Source of the DNA: Anaerolineae bacterium
GTDB lineage: Bacteria; Chloroflexota; Anaerolineae; UBA1429
Assembly: GCA_016928125.1 (NCBI GenBank)
Contig: JAFGLK010000455.1
Span: 1 to 19,662, forward strand
DNA length: 19,662 nt
Direction: 5' to 3'
Below are positions 1 through 7,449 of the stretch, piece by piece. The first letter of the stretch is position 1. Every line of letters begins with the position of its first letter. Position numbers and translations under genes: made by a program. The notes under the pieces were generated by a model. It had not been told where the DNA came from and did not search any database. It saw nothing but the letters and a program-made list of their open reading frames with translations.

Positions 1-663
1 CGTGTGGGCCTGATGCCCGTCGGGGATGCCTCGCGTACCTTCAGCGAGTGGTACTATCACAACGATCTGGACACAGAGCGTCGTTGGTATGGCTGGCTGG
101 GCGGCTTTGACAGCAACGTCGGCTGGTCGCAGTATCTGCGGCAGCTTGAGGCACGGGTGGCCAAGATTCGCGATACGGCTCTAGACGAGTCGATCAAGGT
201 CACCGAGGTCTATCCGCCGGGCGATCCGCATGAGCTTCACATGGCGGTGATGGATAGCCTCGCGAACGACAGTCCGCGCATCCTGCAGGTGAACGTGCCC
301 AACCAAGGGGCGCTGGAGAGCGTCGCTGATGACGTGGTGATCGAGGGCAAGGCTTACGTCGATGGCTCGGGCATCAAGCTGTTGCAGATAGGCCAACTGC
401 CCGAGAAGCTGATGCACATGGTGCTGCTCCCGCGCATCCTCAAGGCCGAGAAAGAGCTGCTGGCCTACCGAACGGGCGACCGCGATCTGTTGGTGAGCTG
501 CCTGCTGGACGAGCATCGCACGCGCTCGTTGGAGCAGGCCGAGCGAACGGTCGACGAGATGCTGTCCTTTCCCGGGAACGAGGCGGTGGCAGAGCGCTTT
601 GGCCGTTCGCGCCCCGGGCCACTGACTCTGTACGATCTGCCCCCGCTGGGCGAGATCCAGTAG
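1..663 (+). CDS. Glycoside hydrolase family 4, C-terminal part (cut by the left window edge)
   Basis: The reading frame is open from base 1 to the TAG at 661-663, so the N-terminal NAD-binding half lies outside the window; the visible part is about 220 residues of a family usually 430-490 long. The segment with PVGDASRTFSEWYYH near its start, then RRWYGWLGGFDS, QVNVPNQG and a later DDVVIEGKAYVD stretch is the C-terminal domain of GH4 enzymes. From memory it most resembles the Thermotoga AglA alpha-glucosidase/Agu4 alpha-glucuronidase side of the family rather than LplD or the 6-phospho-glucosidases. GH4 enzymes cleave by transient oxidation at C3 using NAD and a divalent metal (usually Mn), and are cytoplasmic. 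The metal-site Cys/His would be in the missing half, so activity cannot be judged. It heads a run of sugar-metabolism genes on the same strand. The family call is firm; the substrate is inferred and weak. Confidence 0.88.
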   Translation, partial: RVGLMPVGDASRTFSEWYYHNDLDTERRWYGWLGGFDSNVGWSQYLRQLEARVAKIRDTALDESIKVTEVYPPGDPHELHMAVMDSLANDSPRILQVNVPNQGALESVADDVVIEGKAYVDGSGIKLLQIGQLPEKLMHMVLLPRILKAEKELLAYRTGDRDLLVSCLLDEHRTRSLEQAERTVDEMLSFPGNEAVAERFGRSRPGPLTLYDLPPLGEIQ

Positions 664-706
664 CATCCGTCAAGCGACATTTCTGGAGAGAACGCTCTAC
701 TTGCTT

Positions 707-749
707 GGGATCGAGGGCCCGACGAAATGCGTCGAACGCCTTCGATCCT
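707..749 (+). other. Long imperfect hairpin in the GH4-aldolase spacer
   Basis: Bases 708-718 pair with 738-748 over 11 positions (one G-U), followed by a small internal loop and a second 5-bp stem, 720-724 with 730-734, capped by the loop AAATG. No T-run follows on either strand, so it does not look like an ordinary intrinsic terminator. It lies between the GH4 stop and the aldolase ribosome site (AGGAGG, 800-805). Possible roles are an mRNA processing or stability element, or a protein-binding site. Confidence 0.55.
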
Positions 750-813
750 CCCTTCCAGGCCGTTGCGGCGTCGGCGCCACAGCACACTCAGGACATACCA
801 GGAGGAATAGAGC

Positions 814-1830
814 ATGGCAGCGGCATTCAGAGGCATCTTCACCATCCCGGCCACTCCTTTTGACGCGCAGTGGCAGGTGGACTGGGCGGGGTTGCGTCGC
901 GTCGTTGACTTTTGCGTCGAGTGCGGTGCGCACGGCATTGTCTGGCCTGTGAACGCGAGCCAGTTCTCGGTGCTGAGCGATGCCGAGCGCCTGGCGGGCT
1001 CTGAGATCGTCGTGGAGACCGTGGCCGGGCGCGCGCCCGTGATGCTGGGCGTGCAGGGCGTTTCGGCTGAACACGCGGCCATGTTTGCTCGGCGCGCCAA
1101 CGAGGTAGGAGCCGATTCGGTCATTGCCATGGCGCCTTATGTGAACAAGATCGGCGATCCGGGCTCGTTGGTGGCCTACTTTCGGGCCATAGCCGATGTG
1201 GTCGACATTCCCCTCTGCGTTCAGAATCACACCGTGGGCACCGACATGTCGGTTGGCACGCTAAAGCGCATTCTGGCCGAGGTGGAGCACGTCGAGTACG
1301 TCAAAGAGGAGACCATGCCGGTCCATCACAAACTCACGGCGCTGATGGAGCTAGGCCTGCCCAACCTCAAGGGCGTGTTCGGCGGGGCCGGAGGGCGCTA
1401 CATGCTGCTCGAGTATCCGCGCGGCGTCATCGGCCAGATGCCCGGCTGCCACGTGACCGACGTAATGGTTTCCTATTGGGATGCCTTGGAGGCCGGTGAC
1501 TGGCCCGAGGCCAAGCGCATCTACGGCCTGCTTTCGCCGCTCTATGCCATTGAAACGGTCTGCCGTGGCGCCATCTACAAGGAAGTGCTGCGCCGCCGGG
1601 GTGTGATCGACAGCGCCCGCTCGCGCAATGCGCCGCCCAACCAGATGGATGAACAGGATCATCGCTCGCTGGACGATATCCTGCGCGATCTGGAGCCTTT
1701 GTTCACCTGGCCGAATCGCAAGCCGCTGGCCTATGGCGTGTTCCACGCCGAGAACCTGGGCCACTCGGCCGATGGGACCTCTTCCGCTTCAAGCGCGGGT
1801 GGCGGCAATCTGGACTCGTTTGACCGCTAG
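814..1830 (+). CDS. Divergent dihydrodipicolinate synthase/N-acetylneuraminate lyase superfamily protein
   Basis: 338-residue TIM-barrel aldolase/dehydratase. The start is ATG at 814 with a strong AGGAGG 8 bases upstream (800-805). The Schiff-base lysine is K164 in EYVKEET, and the N-terminal GIFTIPATPF and GGAGGRYML segments are typical. Two signature sites differ: the GTTGE loop that normally binds the pyruvate carboxylate reads VNASQ (46-50), and the proton-relay tyrosine of the usual YN.P motif is Q137 (in VQNHTVG). The family normally runs 290-310 residues; the last 30 or so here are a Ser/Gly-rich tail. The enzyme probably still forms a lysine imine with a keto acid, but lysine biosynthesis (DapA) is unlikely. 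Neighbours (GH4, sugar/polyol dehydrogenase, aldo/keto reductase) suggest breakdown of a sugar acid or modified sugar. The fold assignment is secure; substrate and reaction are unknown. Confidence 0.85.
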   Translation: MAAAFRGIFTIPATPFDAQWQVDWAGLRRVVDFCVECGAHGIVWPVNASQFSVLSDAERLAGSEIVVETVAGRAPVMLGVQGVSAEHAAMFARRANEVGADSVIAMAPYVNKIGDPGSLVAYFRAIADVVDIPLCVQNHTVGTDMSVGTLKRILAEVEHVEYVKEETMPVHHKLTALMELGLPNLKGVFGGAGGRYMLLEYPRGVIGQMPGCHVTDVMVSYWDALEAGDWPEAKRIYGLLSPLYAIETVCRGAIYKEVLRRRGVIDSARSRNAPPNQMDEQDHRSLDDILRDLEPLFTWPNRKPLAYGVFHAENLGHSADGTSSASSAGGGNLDSFDR

Positions 1831-1847
1831 ACTCGAGCCCGGCTGAG

Positions 1848-1881
1848 AGACGCCCCCTCCGTGGGGATGGGTACCGCGTCT
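1848..1881 (+). other. Nested hairpin upstream of the dehydrogenase gene
   Basis: AGACGC at 1848-1853 is the exact reverse complement of GCGTCT at 1876-1881, and between them CCCC (1854-1857) can pair with GGGG (1863-1866). A run of six T at 1902-1907 comes 20 bases later, too far for a standard terminator, and overlaps the spacer between the ribosome site and the GTG start. It may be a 3' end structure of the aldolase message or a leader element of the next gene. Confidence 0.4.
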
Positions 1882-1908
1882 GCCCTCTAGATTTCGGGAG
1901 GTTTTTTC

Positions 1909-2940
1909 GTGCAAGCATTGCTCAAGTACGCCGAGGGCCCGGGCCATGTGGGTCTGCGCGATGTGCCGGATCCCACGCCGGGGCCGGGCCAAGTGCTGAT
2001 CGAGGTGGCCTACGCAGGCATCTGCGGATCGGACATTCACATCCGCAACTGGGATATCCAATTCATCCTGAGGCCGCCTGTGGTCATGGGACACGAATTC
2101 TCGGGGCGAATCGTGGCCCTGGGTGAAGGGGTAGAGGGCTTCGCGGTGGGTCAGGCCGTCGTCGGCGAGACCGCGATCGAGACATGCGGGACGTGTGCGG
2201 CCTGCAAGGCAGGTTACTATAACCTCTGCGCGCAGAAGCAGACCTTTGGCTATGTATTCGATGGCTGCTTTGCGCGCTATGTCACCATGCCGGCGCGGCG
2301 CGTGTACGCTCTGCCCGATGGCATCGATCTACTGAGCGCGGCGGCGATGGAGCCGCTGGCCTGTGTGGTGCATTCCACGCTGGAGCAGACGTGCATCACA
2401 CCGGGAGATACGGTGGTCGTGGCCGGGCCGGGCACCATCGGCCTGCTTGCCCTTCAGACGGCCAAAGCCTCAGGCGGCCGGGTGATCGTGACGGGCGCTC
2501 GGGGGGATGAGGAGCGGCTCAAGCTGGCCGAAGCGTTAGGCGCCGAGGCCGCCGTCGACGCGACCCAGAGCGACCTTATTCAGGTGCTGGCGGCGCACGG
2601 CGCCGGCGAGGGCGCCGATGTCTATCTGGAATGCTCAGGCGCCCCGGCGGCGGCGCGGACGGGCTTTCAGGTGCTGCGGCGCCTGGGCCGCTACACGCAG
2701 ATCGGCCTGGCCGGCAAGCCGTTCGAGATCGACATGGCCACCGTTGCCTACAAGGGACTGCGGATCACCGGTGGTGTGGGCCAGCGACGCACGGCGTGGG
2801 AGCGAGCCATGACCCTCTTGGCGAGCGGTCAAGTGGCCACCCGCCCGATCATCAGCCACATTCTGCCTCTGGATGACTGGGAGCGCGGCTTTGAGCTGTT
2901 TGAGTCGCGCCAGGGCGTCAAGATCATCCTGCAGCCCTGA
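1909..2940 (+). CDS. Zinc-dependent medium-chain alcohol/polyol dehydrogenase
   Basis: 343 residues, full length for the threonine/sorbitol dehydrogenase branch of the MDR superfamily. It starts at GTG 1909, preceded by GGGAGG (1896-1901). Catalytic zinc ligands are visible as C39 (AGICGSD), H62-E63 (MGHEF) and E148 (MEPLAC). The structural zinc lobe has Cys 93, 96, 99 and 107. The Rossmann motif GPGTIG is at 173-178. The enzyme should oxidise a secondary alcohol of a sugar, polyol or amino acid with NAD(P) in the cytoplasm. It sits 78 bases after the aldolase gene and 119 before the aldo/keto reductase, all on one strand, so joint expression is likely. I cannot tell sorbitol, L-iditol, galactitol or threonine from sequence alone; the sugar-gene context favours a polyol or sugar. 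Confidence 0.9.
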   Translation: MQALLKYAEGPGHVGLRDVPDPTPGPGQVLIEVAYAGICGSDIHIRNWDIQFILRPPVVMGHEFSGRIVALGEGVEGFAVGQAVVGETAIETCGTCAACKAGYYNLCAQKQTFGYVFDGCFARYVTMPARRVYALPDGIDLLSAAAMEPLACVVHSTLEQTCITPGDTVVVAGPGTIGLLALQTAKASGGRVIVTGARGDEERLKLAEALGAEAAVDATQSDLIQVLAAHGAGEGADVYLECSGAPAAARTGFQVLRRLGRYTQIGLAGKPFEIDMATVAYKGLRITGGVGQRRTAWERAMTLLASGQVATRPIISHILPLDDWERGFELFESRQGVKIILQP

Positions 2941-2959
2941 GCGATCGGCGAGGCGGATC

Positions 2960-3032
2960 GGCCTGGTTCTCGGTTTCAGGCCGCACTGAGATGCCAGAAG
3001 CCCTGCTTCTGTAGCACACGGGACATCTGGCA
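2960..3032 (+). other. Alternative stem-loops in the leader of the aldo/keto reductase gene
   Basis: GGCCTG (2960-2965) can pair with CAGGCC (2977-2982). Further on, the segment TGCCAGAAG (2992-3000) has two possible partners: CTTCTG (3006-3011), giving a 6-bp hairpin with a 5-base loop, or TCTGGCA (3026-3032), a 7-bp pairing. The two are mutually exclusive and lie just before the ribosome site GAGGAG (3043-3048). This geometry would suit a switch, but the stems are short and may be chance. Confidence 0.3.
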
Positions 3033-3059
3033 ACATCATGGAGAGGAGTTAGGATTCTG

Positions 3060-4097
3060 ATGCAACAGATGAGGCTTGGCAAGACCGGTCTGACCATATC
3101 GGCCCTTGGGTTCGGGGGCATCCCCATCCAGCGCCTGACCGAGGCGGAGGCCATCCGTGTGGTTCAGCATTGCCTGGACTTGGGGATCACCTTCATCGAC
3201 ACGGCCCACGGCTATACCACCAGCGAGGAACGCATTGGCAAGGCCATCTCGGGCCGGCGCGAGGGATTGATCCTGGCCACCAAGAGCCACGCGCTGAGCG
3301 GCGACGCCTTTCGGGGCGAGATGGAGGCCAGCTTTGAGCGCCTGCAAGTAGACTATATCGACATCTATCAGTTCCACAACATCAGCACGGAGGAGCAGTT
3401 CGCGCAGATCACCGCGCCTGGAGGGCCGCTGGATGTGGCGCGGGAAGCCGTGGCCGCTGGGCGCATCGGCCACATCGGGGCGACGTCTCACAGCCTGGAT
3501 ATGGCCCTCAAGCTGGCTGCCAGCGGGCTCTTTGAGACGTTGATGTTCCCGTTCAACTTTATCACCTCCGAGCCGGCGGACGAGCTCGTGCCACTCTGTC
3601 GTCGGAACGATGTGGGATTCATCGCCATGAAGCCAATCGGGGGCGGCATGCTCGAGGATGTCAAGCTGGCCTTCCAGTGGCTGCGCCAATTCCCCACCGT
3701 TCTGCCGCTGGTGGGCATTCAGAGCCACGCTGAGATTGACGAGATCGTCGCAGTGATGGAGGGGCCAGCGGAGATCTCGCCAGCGGAATGGGCAGAGATC
3801 CAACGCTTGCAGGCGGAGCTGGGCAAGCGCTTTTGCCGGAGCTGCGACTATTGTCAGCCCTGCCCGCAGGAGATCCGCATCTCGAGCGTGCTGCGCCTGC
3901 GCAGCTTTGCACGGCGCATGCCCCCGGAACGCCTGCATGGGGCCTGGGGTCGGGATCTGATCGCGACCGCCGAAACTTGTATTGACTGCGGCGAATGTGA
4001 GGCGCGTTGCCCGTATGAGCTGCCCATCCGCGAGATGACTCGTGAGATGATCGCCTGGTACCATGAGGAGATCGCGCCCCAGAAGGTCGCATCCTGA
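3060..4097 (+). CDS. Aldo/keto reductase with C-terminal [4Fe-4S] ferredoxin-like domain
   Basis: 345 residues, starting at ATG 3060 with GAGGAG 11 bases upstream. The aldo/keto reductase barrel shows the full catalytic tetrad: D47 and Y52 (IDTAHGYTTSEERIG), K75 (LATKSH) and H106 (YQFHNIS). From about residue 257 a ferredoxin-like tail carries two cysteine groups, C259/262/265/268 followed by Pro, and C307/310/313/317 followed by Pro, enough for two [4Fe-4S] clusters. This fused architecture is common in anaerobes and is thought to couple carbonyl reduction or sugar oxidation to a low-potential electron carrier, unlike the simple NADPH-dependent enzymes. It is the last gene before the terminator at 4137-4172. 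With the upstream dehydrogenase it gives this locus two redox enzymes, fitting oxidative breakdown of a sugar. Family firm, substrate unknown. Confidence 0.92.
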   Translation: MQQMRLGKTGLTISALGFGGIPIQRLTEAEAIRVVQHCLDLGITFIDTAHGYTTSEERIGKAISGRREGLILATKSHALSGDAFRGEMEASFERLQVDYIDIYQFHNISTEEQFAQITAPGGPLDVAREAVAAGRIGHIGATSHSLDMALKLAASGLFETLMFPFNFITSEPADELVPLCRRNDVGFIAMKPIGGGMLEDVKLAFQWLRQFPTVLPLVGIQSHAEIDEIVAVMEGPAEISPAEWAEIQRLQAELGKRFCRSCDYCQPCPQEIRISSVLRLRSFARRMPPERLHGAWGRDLIATAETCIDCGECEARCPYELPIREMTREMIAWYHEEIAPQKVAS

Positions 4098-4136
4098 GGC
4101 AGGCGCCGCACGCCTGAGATGACACAGAGAGAGACC

Positions 4137-4172
4137 GGAGCATCCAGGCCCCAGGGCCTGGATGCTCCTTTT
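4137..4172 (+). terminator. Intrinsic terminator ending the catabolic run
   Basis: A perfect 15-base inverted repeat (4137-4151 with 4154-4168) is followed by TTTT at 4169-4172. The T-run exists only on the + strand side, so it terminates transcription coming from the aldo/keto reductase gene and separates it from the convergent glycosyltransferase gene. A second, shorter hairpin without a T-run (4203-4208 with 4214-4219) lies between it and the glycosyltransferase stop codon and could serve the opposite strand. Confidence 0.9.
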
Positions 4173-4230
4173 CCGCGCCATCGCGTCCGAGAGGGCTGCG
4201 GACCAGCGCCCCTCGCTGGCTGATGGGGTC

Positions 4231-5532
4231 TTATTCGAGAGGGCGTCCTGCGCGGTCAGGGGCGCTGCTACGCTCCTGAGGTGCGCGGCGCGCACCCCGC
4301 GGCGTGTGAGCCAGAAGATCTGTGTAAAGCTCGACGATCGTATCGGCCGCAGCCTCCCAGGAATAGAGCGCCTCAGCGCGTCGTCGCAGCGCCAGGCCCA
4401 GGCTCTCGGCATGCGCCCGGTTGCCTGCAAGCTGGAGCAGACACCGGGCCAGGTCGTCGCTGTCGCCTCGCTTGGCATAGACGCCATGGGCGCCCAGATA
4501 CTCGCGGCTGACCTGCGTGTCGAACGCCACCGTCGGCAGCGCCATGGCCATGTAATTCAGCAACTTGCCCGCGCCCTCGGTCTTGGAGAGTTTGGGCGAG
4601 ACCGCGATATCGCCCAGAGACAGAACCCGCGGGGCTTGCTCGTAGGCCACCTGGCCCGTGAAGGATATATGATCGGCAATGCCGAGCTCTTGGGCCAGCC
4701 TGCGGTAGTACTCGATGTTGGGGTAGCCACCCAGCAAAAAGTGCACGTCGTCGCGCTGCCTACAGATCATCTGGGCGGCACGCAACAGATGGCCAATGCC
4801 CTGGTACTCGGCCAAGAGCCCCAAATAGACGACCATGATCCGCTCGGTGGGGATATTCCACGACCGCTTGAAGCGCGCCCACTCCTCGGTCCGCTCCTGG
4901 GGGACGAATACCTCGGTGTTGACGCAATCGGGCACCTGCGTGATCTTCTGGGGGTCACAGCTGAAATCACGGCACAGCAGATCGGCAGCATGACGCGAAC
5001 TGGTCAGAATGCGAGGCGACACGCGATCGATCAGCCGCTCCAGACGTCGCATGGGCCCGTAAAAGCGCCCCTCGGGATTCAGGAAGCCATGATCGACCAT
5101 CTCGCCCGTCAGGCTGCCCTGAAAGTCGAACACGAGAGGCGTGCCAAACAGCTTGGAGAGAGCCCAGCCGATGAGCGCGCCCTCGTGCAGGTGAGCATGC
5201 AGGATCTGCGGGCGTTCCTGGAGCATGGCGGTGAGCGTACGCCAGGAGAGCAGCACGTCCAGCCCGACCTTGTGGCGCGACGAGCCGACTTCATAGTCGC
5301 GGCGCCAGGGGATGCTCAGGCTCCGCAGAATCCGGAGACCGGGCAGGTCGCGGCCGTTGTGATAGGTGCACACCGTCACCTGATGGCCGCGCTTTTGCAG
5401 CACGCGCGCCTCCTCCAGGATGCGCACATGGCAGCCATAGTCGGCAAAGAACGATGTGGGAGCTATCATCAGCACCCGATAGGTCGGGGCTGCGCGTCTT
5501 TCAGGCATTCGGGGGGCAGATGAGTCCGCCAT
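4231..5532 (-). CDS. Family 4 glycosyltransferase (GT-B fold)
   Basis: 433 residues from ATG 5532 (AAGGA 4-8 bases upstream on this strand) to TAA at 4233-4231. The N-terminal half opens with RVLMIAPTSFFADYGCHVRI, the sugar-acceptor domain of GT4 enzymes; the C-terminal half has VVYLGLLAEYQGIGHLLRA (234-252) and the donor-binding region SKTEGAGKLLNYMAMALPTV (316-335). The first Glu of the family's E-x7-E motif is E319; the second is replaced (N326/Y327), as in the branch that reads K-L-x-E/N-Y-M-A. It should transfer a sugar from a nucleotide donor to a lipid or glycan at the inner membrane face. There is no membrane helix. The last 25 residues are an Arg/Pro-rich tail. It follows the GT2 gene by 41 bases, so the two probably work on the same glycan or glycolipid. 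Acceptor and sugar unknown. Confidence 0.88.
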   Translation of the reverse strand: MADSSAPRMPERRAAPTYRVLMIAPTSFFADYGCHVRILEEARVLQKRGHQVTVCTYHNGRDLPGLRILRSLSIPWRRDYEVGSSRHKVGLDVLLSWRTLTAMLQERPQILHAHLHEGALIGWALSKLFGTPLVFDFQGSLTGEMVDHGFLNPEGRFYGPMRRLERLIDRVSPRILTSSRHAADLLCRDFSCDPQKITQVPDCVNTEVFVPQERTEEWARFKRSWNIPTERIMVVYLGLLAEYQGIGHLLRAAQMICRQRDDVHFLLGGYPNIEYYRRLAQELGIADHISFTGQVAYEQAPRVLSLGDIAVSPKLSKTEGAGKLLNYMAMALPTVAFDTQVSREYLGAHGVYAKRGDSDDLARCLLQLAGNRAHAESLGLALRRRAEALYSWEAAADTIVELYTDLLAHTPRGARRAPQERSSAPDRAGRPLE

Positions 5533-5573
5533 AGCGTCCTTCTGCGCGCAGGCGTCGACGGTCGGCGCCGTCG

Positions 5574-6275
5574 CTATGAGCGTGACTGACGCCAGAGGCG
5601 TAGACGCATGCGCAGCAGTTCGCGGAATGCTCGCAGAATGACCCGCATGTTCGCGCCAGTCTGACTGCCTGCCTGGCGTGGGTAGTGATCGACCGGCTGC
5701 TCGATGATCCTGAAACCGGCCTGCTTGGCGCGCACCAGGAACTCTGCGCTGAACATAGCGCCGCCTGATTCGACGTGAATCGTGTCAATGACCTCGCGCT
5801 TGAATAGCTTAAAGGCACAGTCCACATCCCGGGCCACGTAGCCAAAGAGCAGGTTCACGAGCCAGCTCCATCCATGGCCAAAGAACGTCCGGTACCAGGG
5901 ATCGCTGCGGGCCTGGCGATACCCGATGACCATGTCGGCCTTGGCGAGAAGCGGCAGAAAGCGCGCCAGCTCGGCGATATCGAACTGCAGATCGGAGTCG
6001 GTGAAAAAGATCAGCTCTTTGCTCGCGGCCCAGACGGCATCGCGCACGGCCGCCCCATAGCCCAGGTTGACCGGATGTTCGATCAGCCGCACGCGCGGAT
6101 CGGTCTGACCGATGCGCCCCACGATGCGCCCCGTATCATCGGCGCTGCCATCGTTCACCACGATGATCTCGAGATCATCCACGAGAGGCCCTACCTTACT
6201 GCGGACCATCTCGATCATCCTGGCGATATTCTCCGCTTCGTTATAAGCGGGCAAACTCACCGTCAAACTGGTCAA
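5574..6275 (-). CDS. Family 2 glycosyltransferase, polyprenyl-phosphate sugar synthase type
   Basis: 233 residues. The chosen start is TTG at 6275 giving MTSLTVSLPAYNEAENI, with GAGG just upstream; no ATG in this frame precedes the conserved N-terminus. GT-A signatures are SLPAYNEAEN (7-16), VVNDGSADDT (39-48), NLGYGAAVRDA (70-80) and the metal-binding DSDLQFD (93-99). The later DVDCAFKLFKREV block is typical of dolichol/undecaprenyl-phosphate mannosyl- or glucosyltransferases. The C-terminus ends in a basic amphipathic stretch, and there are no GtrB-like membrane helices, so it resembles the soluble DPM1-type. It likely charges a polyprenyl phosphate with a sugar for protein or envelope glycosylation. 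It is transcribed ahead of the GT4 gene. Confident on family, inferred on lipid acceptor. Confidence 0.88.
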   Translation of the reverse strand: MTSLTVSLPAYNEAENIARMIEMVRSKVGPLVDDLEIIVVNDGSADDTGRIVGRIGQTDPRVRLIEHPVNLGYGAAVRDAVWAASKELIFFTDSDLQFDIAELARFLPLLAKADMVIGYRQARSDPWYRTFFGHGWSWLVNLLFGYVARDVDCAFKLFKREVIDTIHVESGGAMFSAEFLVRAKQAGFRIIEQPVDHYPRQAGSQTGANMRVILRAFRELLRMRLRLWRQSRS

Positions 6276-6368
6276 GGCCTCGCGTCCTTATGAGATCGAT
6301 TCGATCCAGTCGCTGAACTCCTGCCGCCGAGGCTGTGTCCCGGTGCGCCCAGCTGGTACTTGCTATAG

Positions 6369-6395
6369 AAAAAGGCCGCGCTCAGCGCTTGCGGC
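6369..6395 (-). terminator. Probable intrinsic terminator after the TyrA-like gene
   Basis: Read on the - strand, GCCGC (6395-6391) pairs with GCGGC (6379-6375), extended by two inner G-C pairs across a bulge, and is followed by GCC-type bases and TTTTT (6373-6369). The hairpin overlaps the stop codon (6384-6382). The stem is short, but the T-run and position fit termination between the TyrA-like and GT2 genes. Confidence 0.5.
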
Positions 6396-7356
6396 GGAGG
6401 CGCCCAAGATCGCCCAGAAACAGGCTTCGCCAGCCGGAGGGGCGATCGTCCATCGTCTCGGCGTCAGAGGCCCTCTCGGCGGCCAACCATGCGTCGCAGG
6501 CTTCGAGCGTGGCTTCCAGGTGTTCCTTCAGCTCGGTCTGAGCCCCGCGCTCGATGAGCGCGCGCTCGATGAGCGCCCGCCATGCGGCCAACTCGCGCCC
6601 GTACACGGATATCCAGTGTAGGAGATTGTCTGTGTTTGTCAACAGCTCATCCAGCGAGGCTGTGCCCCCTGGCCAGGCTAGATCGTGGAGGGCGGCCAGG
6701 GCGGGGGCATCGGCAAGTGACCGCTCCTGGGCACCAGCCTCCTGGCGTAGCACGTTGAGCAAGGCCAAAGCGACCCAGGCAGGCGTCTGGGCCACGGCCG
6801 CCATGATGCCATCATGCTCGGAGGCATCGATGAAGCGCGGCTCCGCCCCCAACGCATGCGCGAAATCGGCGGCCGCGGCCAGCGCCTCAGCGGGGGCCAC
6901 GGCCGAGGGGACCAGGTAATAGCGTGCCCCCTTGAGCAGCTCGGCCGAAGGGTCGACAGTGGCCCGAAGCTGGGGAGAGACGATATGTCCGCCAACAAAA
7001 TGCGCCCCACGCCAGGCATAGCGCTCGGCGAGAGACATCACGGGGCGTTTGACCATCACATTGTCCAGAATAAGCGCGGCCCTGTCGCCGCTCCCCGAGG
7101 GGATCTGCGCTGTCGCCAACGCGCTGAGCGTCTTTTCGAGCTCGCTCAAGGGCAGATCGAGCAGGACCAGGTCAGCCCCCTCACAGGCTGAGATGAGGTT
7201 CCAATGGCTCTTGTCAATGGCCCCCAAGGCCTGGGCCCGTTTGACTCGCTCGGCCGCCGGGTCATGCCCGACCACGATGATCTCGCTGAGAACGCTCTTG
7301 AGGGCCAGACCAACGGAGGCTCCCACGGTGCCTAATCCCACGATCGTCAGTTGCAC
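6382..7356 (-). CDS. TyrA-like (prephenate/arogenate dehydrogenase family) NAD(P)-dependent dehydrogenase
   Basis: I place the start at GTG 7356, preceded by AGAGGTG (7367-7361), because the Rossmann fold begins at once (QLTIVGLGTVGASVGLALK, residues 2-20); a longer frame to 7425 adds 23 unconvincing residues. Length is 324. GLGTVG (7-12) binds the dinucleotide and HDP at 31-33 closes the second strand. The family histidine is kept at H124 (FVGGHIVSP). The conserved D-x-G-S-x-K serine site reads DNVMVK (M101), and the usual SHLPH prephenate-site motif is AQTPA (189-193, after EHDGIMAAV). The protein therefore keeps the fold and cofactor site but not the normal prephenate contacts. Other tyrosine-pathway genes are absent nearby. 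It may be a divergent TyrA or a dehydrogenase for another substrate. Confidence 0.82.
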   Translation of the reverse strand: MQLTIVGLGTVGASVGLALKSVLSEIIVVGHDPAAERVKRAQALGAIDKSHWNLISACEGADLVLLDLPLSELEKTLSALATAQIPSGSGDRAALILDNVMVKRPVMSLAERYAWRGAHFVGGHIVSPQLRATVDPSAELLKGARYYLVPSAVAPAEALAAAADFAHALGAEPRFIDASEHDGIMAAVAQTPAWVALALLNVLRQEAGAQERSLADAPALAALHDLAWPGGTASLDELLTNTDNLLHWISVYGRELAAWRALIERALIERGAQTELKEHLEATLEACDAWLAAERASDAETMDDRPSGWRSLFLGDLGRLRRKR

Positions 7357-7449
7357 AATGCACCTCTTCTCTAGAAAGCTGGCCTCAATTTGGACGGCCT
7401 CCACATCCCGCGTGGGCTGGCCCAATGCTCATCGAGAGCACAGCGCTTC

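Noticed and set aside
1841..1890. Possible TPP riboswitch, because of CTGAGA followed by a hairpin
   Set aside because: The other conserved TPP core segments (CTGATCTGG..AATGCCAGCG) are absent and the neighbouring genes are not thiamine-related.
3036..4487. 483-residue open frame on the - strand
   Set aside because: It runs antisense through the aldo/keto reductase gene and across the terminator; no motif or ribosome site supports it.
4162..5523. Long 453-residue open frame on the + strand
   Set aside because: It is the mirror of the GT4 gene. Its composition is Gln/His/Arg-rich with no domain, while the - strand frame has clear glycosyltransferase motifs and a ribosome site.
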